From Steromphala cineraria (lineage: Eukaryota; Mollusca; Gastropoda; Trochida; Trochidae): a stretch of 64,000 bases of DNA. The translations under genes and the position numbers were made by a program. Shown in pieces: positions 54,924 to 64,000 of this stretch (positions are counted from its first letter, which is position 1; every line of letters starts with the position of its first letter). The stretch is from positions 4,794,001 to 4,858,000 of the forward strand of contig OU744737.1 of assembly GCA_916613615.1 (NCBI GenBank). Reading direction: 5' to 3'. The notes beneath the pieces were generated by a model, which ran no database searches, had not been told where the DNA came from, and saw only the letters and a list, made by a program, of their open reading frames with translations.

Positions 54924-55095
54924 ACCATCTGCGAGGGAAATCATCCATTACTGAAATCTTCCATCACCAAATGAACCTGTTGTTATATGTGGACACTCAA
55001 AGAATACCATCTGCTGGGGAAATCATCCATTACTGAAATCTGCCATCACCAAATGAACCTGTTAGTATATGTGGACATTCAAAGAATACCATTTG
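54924..55095. repeat. Tandem array, 82-bp unit, 2.1 copies
   Basis: ACCATCTGC-GGGAAATCATCC begins at 54924 and 55006, and the first bases of a third unit are at 55088. Units share CCATCACCAAATGAACCTGT and are almost identical. Confidence 0.85.
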
Positions 55096-55475
55096 TTACA
55101 TAGTTCAATAAATTTGTTTGCTAATAATTTATACATTTTATAGACTGAAATTTGGTTGGTAGCTAACATAATAATTATTTTACCATCGTAATTGAAAATG
55201 AGTGAAAAAGGATATATATTACTTCCTCTGACTAATTTCAGTGGTTATACTCCAGTTAAGGGTTTCTTTGAATGTGCTCCAATCTCAAGACCTTTTAGTG
55301 TACAATCAACAGGGATCATATCAGTTAAATTTAAAATAAGAATTTAATTGCCCTAGTTGATAAACGTTTAAGTCAGTAAAAGATAAAAGTTTTAATTATA
55401 GTTTAAAGTTTTATTCTTTGCAGCCTTGTCGTTAGAATAACAACCTAATACAAGGAACCTGCTTCCAGTTGATAT

Positions 55476-55611
<136 letters not shown>

Positions 55612-56011
55612 AGGTGGTTGATTAAACAGTCATCATTTTCAAAATGAAAATTTGACATATTCAGTCACATGCACTTTCCCTTCTCCTAGACTAATTTTTA
55701 GTCTCAGAAGTATTTGTTTTTCAATATTAAAAGTATTTTCAAACAATTTATGTCTTAAAACAAAAATTTCCCCAGAAGAGCTAGACTTGCTATACTTTTC
55801 TAGACTGGCATGGTCGTCAATTGAATATTTTTGCTCCAGCTCGGGATTACAGGGTATCCCTCTACGTCAATGCGATAAACACACTGAGAGTGCAGCGCAA
55901 TTTAAGCAGTCTTCTATACTTATAATGCTAAACGTCAAGCAATGAAGCAACATCAAAAATTTCCTAATTCGGTAATTGGTAAAGAAAATTCGACACTTTT
56001 ATGGTTAATTG

Positions 56012-56237
56012 CATTCCCTTGCCACAGAGGCAGATCAAGTCCTGAAATGTTGATATAGCCTCTGTTATATTACGCAGAGTTTGTGGGATAGAAAGAAAGA
56101 TGCCTGATTGGAGGCAATCAAAGTTAGTTGTGCAATGTGATAGAGAAATTCAAATGGATTGTGGTGCAATTTTTTTACGCCAGGGGAAACTGGCAGAACC
56201 CACGGATTTCGGTGTAATATAACAGAGGCTGTAAATG
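56012..56237 (+). mobile_element. MITE family B, copy 10, deleted, with perfect 9-bp target duplication
   Basis: Left TIR CATTCCCTTGCCACAGAGG. The interior lacks the AATCATCATTTT and GAACCACCCTTTCC segments. The right TIR is internally deleted after AACAGAGGCTGTA but keeps the terminal AATG. The flanking 9 bases GGTTAATTG at 56003-56011 and 56238-56246 are identical, which proves the borders despite the deletions. Confidence 0.88.
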
Positions 56238-56246
56238 GGTTAATTG

Positions 56247-57399
56247 AAAATAATGAGGAAATTTCATATTTTTCATATTGAGGGAAAGTGTTTGATTAGA
56301 GGAGGTTTAAAAGCAGAGACAATTTTGACAATAATATCATGATTTTTATGGAGAATCAGCTGTTTTGAAATATAGGCGAGATGATGTAGATGATGACCAA
56401 TTCTGCATGTGAATAAGGTCATTTAGCTGAAACTTTTCCTATTATTTGTAGATTATTGGATGTATATTAAGTTGTGCTGGCCTGCCGCTTCTTCTGATGA
56501 CTTCCTTTGAACCGGCAAGTCTAAACCAAATCTGACGATCTCTTGATAAAAAAATGACAAAATGTTAATTTGTCCGATGTTAAAATGTGCTTGGACATGT
56601 ACTCAATATCAACGTGTTCGATGGGATTCATATCTTATTCTGATTTCCTTAAAACCTGATTGTGATCCTTGTATGCGGTTTGTGGTGAAATTTAGCTATT
56701 GGGAAAAGAAATACATCACTCGGTAGAAAAATCTTTTGTCGAGAGTTTGATATCATATTTACATGTTTAAATCAACAATAAAATACTTAATTCGACGTCA
56801 AAAGTACATTACCCTCTACAAAAGTGCCATAGCTTTTAACGAACCCCCTTTCGGTGACATCATCATTATGTGTGTAGGTTTTACAACGCGTCTCAGTTAC
56901 CGCAATTGCGTCCGATGGGTATCCATTTGGGCGGCAACCATAATGCCTGACTCGGAAAAAAAGAAAAGAAATTTTAGTTTTGCGCGACAGAGAAGACTTT
57001 CAAGTCTATATTTAGGAACCAGAAATTGTGAGATGGCCACACTTGATTCGCCATCATGTCCACATTCCGGGGATTACGTTTCGGTCATTTTGGTAAATTG
57101 TTTTCTATTTAATGAATTTTTGTAAAATCTTCTCATGGTTGGTCCCAAAATATTGCTAAAAATACCACGAATACAGTAGACATACATTTTTTAATATTGC
57201 AGTTTGATAATGGGTCTTTAAGATTTTTAGTTCCAAATTAGGAGTTTTCAAAATATGTTCAAGCGCTGAGAAGTTTTTGAAAACAGGGGCGATAACTATC
57301 CGAATATCTCCTACACGAAATCATTTTCCTAAACTTTGGACAATTACTTCGCTGTGTAAAGTGTACCCTTTGATTTTTATCAGCCTTGCATTCACTTCA
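56247..57399. other. No supported gene
   Basis: Contains a 120-residue frame at 56763-57125 with no recognisable domain; the segment GDYVSVILVNCFLFNEFL is only generically hydrophobic. I see no splice or repeat support for it. Confidence 0.35.
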
Positions 57400-57790
57400 C
57401 CGCGTATTTTTCTGTGCAGTGATCATGTTTTTGTGAAAAAGCCCAAATGTGATTAAACATACGAAATTGTACAACATAACCCGTTTTTGTGAATAAGCTG
57501 TAAGATTACATGATAACTGGCTGTATATTGCACATAAAAGGTAAAAATAATTTCACAAGCGATTTTATATTCAAAGGAACACTTAAACCTTCCCTTCTTC
57601 ATAAATAATGTACATAAAAGTCTTTAATGCCAAGAAAATCGAACATTTCCTTAGTCCACAGATCTAATTATGATTATAGAATTCCCTTTCTGAAGACCAA
57701 AGCGTGAAGAAGATAAACAGTGTCAGTTTATACCATAAAGGAAATGTACTTGTGTTGGATCTCCTCAACAAAATGAAAACCAGGTTTATG
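57400..57790. repeat. Inverted repeat pair, member 2
   Basis: Inverse of 53430-53960 (see there). Its right edge abuts MITE B copy 11, which begins nine bases later after the target duplication. Confidence 0.65.
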
Positions 57791-57798
57791 TTATAAAT

Positions 57799-58142
57799 CA
57801 TTCTCTCCCCACAGAGGCAGATCAAGTCATGTTAATTTAGCCTCTGTTATATTACGACGAGTTGGATAGAATGGGAGATGCCTGATTGGAGGATATCAAA
57901 ATTAGTTGTGCAATCAGCGACGCTGTTCTTAATCGTCATTTTGGCATTGAAACAAGGCAAAGGCATTGTGATATGAACCACCTTTTCCATGCGAGAAGCC
58001 TTGTCATTTGATAAGGAAATTCAAATGTATTGTGATGAAAGTTTTTTTCCGCCAGGAGAAGCTGCCGGAACCCACGGATTTTGGCGTAATAGAACAGAGG
58101 CTAAATCAACATGACTTGATCTGCCTCTGTGGGGAGAGAATG
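57799..58142 (+). mobile_element. MITE family B, copy 11, with perfect 9-bp target duplication
   Basis: The best preserved copy: CATTCTCTCCCCACAGAGG at the left and CCTCTGTGGGGAGAGAATG at the right are exact inverses at the termini. The flanking GTTATAAAT is at 57790-57798 and 58143-58151. The inner TIR has the AATTTAGCC subtype shared with copy 5. Confidence 0.93.
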
Positions 58143-58151
58143 GTTATAAAT

Positions 58152-59167
58152 TTATATTCTTGGACAAGGGAGTGGGTCAGAGGGAATGTGTCTAGCCGTA
58201 TATTGCCTACAATTGGATGTATTTCATATATATTTGTTTCCATCGGACTCTAGAATAACATTTTTTGAGCATTGAGTATATATTCGGATATGCACGTTTA
58301 TTTCTCATTAAAAGTGATCTTGTAGCCTACTTGCATTGAACAACAATGTTGACCCTCAAATTGTGATTAAGAAGTTTCGAAAAATATAAAAAACATGCTG
58401 AGGACTCATTATTGCAGTTGAAACATTTGTTTAATGATAACAAAAGCAAAAGCAAAATATAACTTAACATTGTTTTTGGGTTTTTTTTTTTAAACCGTGA
58501 CCAATCTTTTCTACAAAAAGTCCCTAAAATTCATCCTGCTACGACAGAAGACCATAGGAGGATATCAGGGGATAGGTTGTAGCATAAGCGGAGACATATA
58601 CGCTGATGTAGCAGGATGCTAAAATTGAATGGGGGTTGCAAAATGTCAAGGGTTTTTTTTCGTTCCCTTGCTGAACTTTAAGATAATTTTAAGATGGTAT
58701 GAGAAACACCAAACTTAGACTAAACCGCCAAAAATATTATCATCGACATTAAAGATTAATTTAGGGTGCGTCCCTACTAAAAAAACCACAACACAGCGAC
58801 CAAATCAAGAAATGTGATCTAGACCTATAGAGGATAATACACGACCATTAGTGTAATACAAAATTTATCAACCAAGTTAAAATTACCTTGTATTGTTGTA
58901 TTAAACAAGGTTTATAATTGGCTTATAAATAATACACTGTGGTAACTAAGATACTTTGACGAGTGAGAAAACCGGATACCACATCCAATTAAAATTCCTC
59001 AAACAAATCAAGAATCTTAATCTTATCTTGATTTTCCATTTCAGCATTTTGATAAATGTCATCACGAAATATCAATATTATTCAAAACGTGTTTTTTGAC
59101 CTAACGTGTTTCAACTTGATCGTGTAATAAAGTTTACAAACAACATTTTATCATTAAATATATAGAC
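58152..59167. other. No recognised gene
   Basis: Includes an imperfect hairpin at about 58525-58625 (TCATCCTGCTACGACAG and CTGATGTAGCAGGATG). Otherwise nothing recognised. Confidence 0.4.
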
Positions 59168-59310
59168 GATATTATATGAGTGTCCATGACATACTATGTT
59201 TACGACACGAGTGGCTAAATATTAGTATTTCCCGAGCGAGAGCGAGGAATATACTGATATTAAGGCACGAGTGTCGTAAACATAGTATGTCATGGGCACG
59301 AATATAATAT
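59168..59310. repeat. Foldback hairpin with GAGCGAGAGCGAGG loop and AATAAACAG-type end
   Basis: GTCCATGACATACTATGTTT and ACGACACGAGTG on the left are matched by CACGAGTGTCGTAAACATAG and TATGTCATGGGCAC on the right. The loop is CCGAGCGAGAGCGAGG. Just beyond, ATATTCTGTTTATTAC is the inverse of the GTAATAAACAGAAT start at 44348. It belongs with the heads of the tandem units at 30031 and 31289. Confidence 0.75.
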
Positions 59311-59399
59311 TCTGTTTATTACCGTAGTCCCAAAATTGAAGAAAATGCTCAAAAATTACTCCTCAGCATAGACGGACTAGCCGCCGCCGGCCCGTTTAG

Positions 59400-59460
59400 A
59401 TTGTGACGTCATAGGCGAAGCGTGACGTCAAAGCATTGTTTATTACGTGACGTCACAATG
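59400..59460. promoter_or_regulatory. Cluster of three TGACGTCA palindromes
   Basis: GTGACGTCAT, GTGACGTCAA and CGTGACGTCAC occur within about 60 bases next to the foldback at 59168. They are CREB/ATF-type octamers. The region is probably part of a repeat (similar words flank the foldbacks at 43.9 and 44.25 kb), so a regulatory role is only a possibility. Confidence 0.25.
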
Positions 59461-59854
59461 CAAAAGTGATATTTTGCCCTAGGGCAACATATGAAAAATA
59501 TGAACCTCGATATGACTGCCCTCGTAGGTAATAATGTGTATTATTAACTGGTATGTCCCCTTGAATTTCCTTTCCATACCAATATTTTGAGAGGACTCTC
59601 CCGGCAAGAACTTCATGTAAGACGACACGAAATTTTCATGGATCGTTTACATATGTTTATAAAACAAAACCTACAACGGATATGTACCATGTATTCCCAT
59701 AAAACAAAATGTAAACGCACGTTTTTCATATACGTAAATAGTGTTATATAGTCAATGTATTCATAACACTGTCCATGTATATGTATGTGTGATGTTTGTC
59801 CTTGAAAGTGACTGACAACAAACACATAAAGCTTTATGTACATGCAAATGTTGA

Positions 59855-60100
59855 GTGTGTAGTCAGAGAGAGTGACCGACAGCCGACAGCCGACAATTCA
59901 TTTCCATGTATGATACAATATATTCTTGTATACTCAGTAGGAGTGGCCGACAGCCGACAGCCGACGATGCATATCTATTTATAGCAACTTACTTGTGAAT
60001 AGTCAGTAAGAGCGGCCGACAGCCGACAGCCGACGATGCATTTTCAATCATTGTAATAACATTCTTGTACTTGAGTGAATAGTCAGTAAGAGTGATCGTA
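59855..60100. repeat. Tandem array, about 71-bp unit with GCCGACAGCCGACAGCCGAC core
   Basis: Three units have the GC-rich core at about 59873, 59945 and 60014, separated by AT-rich spacers containing AGTCAGTAAGAG and TTGTATAC-like words. A fourth, at 60085, keeps only AGTCAGTAAGAGTGA. Each core is itself a triple GCCGACA repeat. Confidence 0.8.
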
Positions 60101-62796
60101 AACCAAAACAAGTTTTCGATTGAGCCATAAGAAATAGATGGCTTGTTAATTAACGATTTTTCTTTTTAATGGATATTTGTTAATTCGATTTATTTTCCTG
60201 AAGACTGTTTTAGAACGTTTTAAGAGGTAATAAAAATATGCTTTTTATCACTGTCCAGGTTTATCAAATATGTCCGATCTATTTTGTAGAATAACTAGTC
60301 ATTACTTATATATTTGCACACATGTCGGTATTTTTCACTTTATTATTTAGGTCATCCTTCTTGCGTGATTTTTTTAACAACTGATCAGATGTCGACAACA
60401 TTGTAATCTTTTCCCGAAAGTTACATTACTGTCCATATTATTATAATGGGGCTGCAACAATGTTGTACATACAGCAACCTTTAGGTATGCTAGTGTTTTG
60501 CGCTGGAGTTAGGAGAGATGGAGATAGGACCCAGAAGTTACGTTAACCTTTTGCGACATTTTGATTTTGTAAAAAAAAAATGCGAAAGTATAGAATTTAA
60601 AATTACTTCGGGAAAGGCTTACATGCAAGCAAACCACCTCAACTTAGCGTTACACCTTATGATCATTTTACGACATGTCGTATTGCGACTCCGACACCTA
60701 TATTCACGAGTGTATTGTTTGTTATTCAAACAACATAAAAACCTTACTTCTGTTGTAAATTGAAATTGCCTTGTATAATCAATCAACCGATAGTTTTATT
60801 TTCCATCTGCTGTCTTAGTTAATCAGTGTTATTGTTTATAATCATACGGTAGACCGTCAAAGATGTACTCGAAATGAAAACTGCCGCCACGGTATGTTTT
60901 TTAAATGACGCCATCAAACAACATTCGGTATCCCCCAAATTTTATTCCTGAACCATATTTTTTATTCGTCTGAGCTCATCATAATTTATTTTAAGCAATA
61001 TCTAAACTATATGTACCATTTAAAGATCATATTGAAAATACGAAGAAGGTGATTTAAGTGCTTTATTCCTTTTGGTTTCCGCTTTTGTCATTTGAAAGAA
61101 ACGTTTTTACGGAAAGCGCGTTTTATAAAAGTACGCGTAAATGATAAGAAGTAGCGTAATTTGCCGATTTTTCGATGCAGTTCTAAAACCAATAAATCTT
61201 ACAATCGTCCGTTGACCCCAATACATTTATATTACAAATTTGAATAAAAATATATATAAAAGAATATAAACGAATTAACTAATAGTATTTGGCCGTTTCA
61301 TATCTCCTCAATAGTGTTTAAGAAAGCATGTCAATTTAGATCAAAATATTGTTATAAAACATTAGCCTTTGTCATTGTTGCCGGGGTTTTCTGAAAGCAA
61401 ACCTCTCGTTAAACAGTCCCTGGGCTACTATTTTAATAATTTTCTAATTACAAGCTCATGACTACTATTTACAGCTGCGTACCCTGAGTTTGTTCACTTG
61501 CTTTTGTATCTTCGTGCAATTATCATGAACTTTTACTTTTCTGTCGACGCCAATAAAATAACCACAGGAGCACTAACAATGGATCATCAATTGTCCATGT
61601 GTACAATAGTCATTCCCAAAACACATTTAGGGATCACTGCTCTTGAATGTCTATATTTGGCACGATTGTATTAATACGACAGATGGGGTCTTATTTGTGA
61701 AATTCTTAAATAATTGTGATTTTCTTAAATTTCAATTAGAATATCCCATACAGACGTAAGATAAAAAAAGCAAAATTACATTGCCTTAATGCCAAGAAAC
61801 AAGTATGACTTAGACCTGAATTTGTTGATCACTTATGAAGGATTTTGTAAAGCAAAGTAAAAATAGTGTTTTCGAAATATTGACACCTTGTCAATTTATT
61901 GACCTGCCAAACTTGTTGTTTTTATCTGTTAGATATGAAATACGGGAACGTTAAAGCAAACTAAATCCTAATTTACGTTGTGAAATTTAAATATTATCCA
62001 TTTCGTTATCACTATGATAGGATACCTCAAAGATTTTCAAAATTATATGATATTTGCACTAGAATACTTACGGGTAAGTGAATAAACTTACGGTACGCAG
62101 CTGTAGTTCCGAAATCCGCAACTCTACAATATCAGCTACATGTACATGTAAATGCAACCGCCGATATTTCATCCTTATCTTTATAACATTAACTGTTTGC
62201 GCTGTAGAGAGTGTTATTCACGGGGACTGGCATTTGGATCTCTTGGGTTTTGATAAACTTTTTATTGAGTTTAAGTTACGGCTTTTAAGAACTGTAACAT
62301 ATGATATTCCGGATGATTCTTTGACACAATAACCTGATTTCAAAGGATATTTATTGTCATCATGATAATATAGAAGAGTTACCGACTGAGACCGCAGTGT
62401 TCATCATTCACGTGTTCGAGGGTTCGTCTAATTTGAACCTGAGGTAGAGGTCGGGACTTACTTCAGACACTAGCTCAACACTATATACATCCAAATTCAA
62501 ATCTACCATCAACATACGTATAATTTTCTTTCTGTCTATACACATCAACACTTTCCTTAAATAAACTGAAGTACAAGAGAAGAACCCACCACAGCTTGAT
62601 TAGTTCAATATCTAAAATAAATGTCATGCATTTGGCTACCGTACAATTATCTGCAGAAGTTTCATAGAGAATATTTATGTTAAGTTATTTATTTATCATA
62701 ATATCTTTGTTCAATGGAGTCAGGGTTATGAAATGTAAATAACACTAACATGACAACCATCTAGTTGAAAACTTTGAAAACGTGTGAAGATTAGGG
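60101..62796. other. No supported gene
   Basis: A 2.7-kb interval. The frames at 60518-60763 and 62078-62332 have no domain; the latter has a hydrophobic stretch (RRYFILIFITLTVCAVES) that could be a membrane segment or signal anchor but no supporting splice or family evidence. Confidence 0.35.
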
Positions 62797-62897
62797 TTGA
62801 AATAATGACCGCTGACTGAGTGAATATCTGTGATAACCATCGAGCGATCAGCGAGATGGTTATCACAGATATTCACGAGGTCGAGGATATTATTTCA
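62797..62897. repeat. Foldback hairpin with GAGCGATCAGCGAG loop
   Basis: TGAATATCTGTGATAACCAT and its inverse ATGGTTATCACAGATATTCA flank the loop CGAGCGATCAGCGAG. The outer arms TTGAAATAATGACC and GGATATTATTTCA pair less well. Similar in design, not sequence, to the hairpin at 59168. Confidence 0.85.
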
Positions 62898-64000
62898 CAT
62901 ACACTACATGGTTATTGTTAAAACTGTTTTCCATTTTTAATGAAAATATCAATATTAGCCGAATATAAGTTTGTTGATAATGAGTTCAAAAGTGACAATG
63001 GTGTCTAGCATTGTTAACTTCCACTCCTGAGGAATGGATCAATTTCAGTTTAACACTGCGCGTATTTCACGTGCAGTTAGAGATAATACTGGCGAAATTG
63101 TCGGTAAAACAATTCTAAGCCGTTTACCAACTGTGCATTTTCATTCTTTTACCGAGCTATTAACCTTAAAATGTCACACTGAACTGGACTATAATTTAAT
63201 TATTTTGATGCAAATTTTAAACGGACGTCAATGAAATTTTGTTTGGTGGCAAATGATGTAAAATGTAATAATCCGTCACTAGTCAAAAACTGTGTGGCTG
63301 CACGGACGTCGTCTATTTCATCTTGTGATGCACGGACTTCTTGTACGCCAAGTTGCTAAGCAACTCCTCAAAATTCACGTGCAGCACACAACCTAAAGCA
63401 CATGGTTTCAAGAAGGTTGGGACAATGGAGTGCTCTCCGCGGCTGGTGTCAAACAGATATATTTGCCGGTGTTTCGAGGTCTTTCCCGGAGGCAATTAAG
63501 GTGAGATTGATCGCAAAGTATACTTTATTTGTTGTTTCATGTAATAGACTCGGAAATATGTTTAAAGTATTACAAGGAATCAAAAGAAGCGTGTACGCAT
63601 TTTCTGCTTTAGAAATGCTTTTTAGTATTGTAATATGTATATAAAATGCAACACATATGGGTATAAGCTAGATTTCTGACTTTGAGATCAGTTTGGTATG
63701 ATATTATCTTCAATAAATTTCGTGTGAACGTTGAAACTATCAATCGTCCATTAAACAATAAGATACTAAATTATTCAAAAGTCGATGTTAGAAATGACAG
63801 TTCCAAACTTAAGTTACTATTTCGGGGAAAGCGTGATGATATGAAATATTCATGTATGTAAATTGAAATGTGTTTTTGTCAGCACTTGAAATCAGACTGT
63901 TAGTAGTGTTAAACCTTTGAATGTTTCAGGAACTACGCATGGATGATAGCTGGACAGTTAAATGTTTGCTGATACTGAAGTCGGCTTTCTTGTGCTATGT
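62898..64000. other. No supported gene at the window end
   Basis: Short frames at 63034-63234 (plus), 63402-63644 (plus) and 63313-63495 (minus) are uncharacterised. The interval 63290-63500 is locally richer in CpG than its surroundings, and a good donor-like AAG-GTGAGA stands at 63499. That would fit a first exon or promoter of a gene continuing beyond the window, but I cannot show it. Confidence 0.3.

Noticed and set aside
56763..57125. 120-residue open frame
   Set aside because: No recognisable domain or homologous copy, and no exon signals that I could trust.
63313..63644. First exon of a gene running off the window
   Set aside because: A donor-like GTGAGA and local CpG are present, but frames on both strands compete and none has a recognisable domain.

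Overview
The window looks like intergenic, repeat-rich DNA from an AT-rich animal genome, most likely a marine mollusc or another lophotrochozoan. The evidence is indirect: intron-containing genes for secreted cysteine-rich proteins, tRNA-derived SINEs with an (ATT)n tail, repeat ends carrying (TCCG)n next to long mononucleotide-poor units, a DIRS retrotransposon, Tc1/mariner relics and many short inverted-repeat elements. There is no bacterial gene organisation, no CRISPR array, no rRNA and no viral gene. All alignments between copies were made by eye.

Host genes. The only convincing host coding sequence is a small family of spliced genes for secreted proteins built from two PAN/apple-like domains around an EB/EGF-like six-cysteine module. 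The best copy is at 38049-40658, with a signal-peptide exon, domain A, domain B and domain C, all joined in phase 1. A second copy at about 25912-26932 has A, B and C but has lost the equivalent 5' acceptor. A third at 20719-21125 is dead. Extra pieces (a duplicated A exon at 39990-40160, an upstream-like block at 47155-47605 and a downstream-like block near 28690) show the family has been duplicated and broken repeatedly here.

Mobile DNA. From 30031 to 37435 lies a tandem pair of hairpin-headed elements. The second one is split by a nearly complete DIRS-type tyrosine-recombinase retrotransposon (31741-36225, minus strand: Gag-like, RT/RNase H/methyltransferase-like, YR) and by a MITE. Abutting the DIRS end is a perfect 89-bp inverted repeat that carries its own version of the DIRS terminal motif. 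Two MITE families dominate the rest. Family A is about 363 bp, ends in TTAA and has TIRs reading GGGGCAGTAGCACG. Family B is about 345 bp with TIRs of about 60 bp, and at least four copies carry 9-bp target duplications, which suggests Mutator-type transposition. Two Tc1/mariner pseudogenes, a LINE 3' fragment inside a TIR element, three SINE copies and about ten foldback hairpins complete the picture.

Simple and tandem repeats are abundant: a CATC/TCCA minisatellite of about 0.9 kb, (CT)65, and units of 166, 171, 130, 93, 82, 71, 54, 40 and 30 bp. Long stretches (8.4-9.9, 10.2-11.6, 15.5-18.3, 49.2-51.7, 60.1-62.8 kb) hold nothing I can support as a gene.
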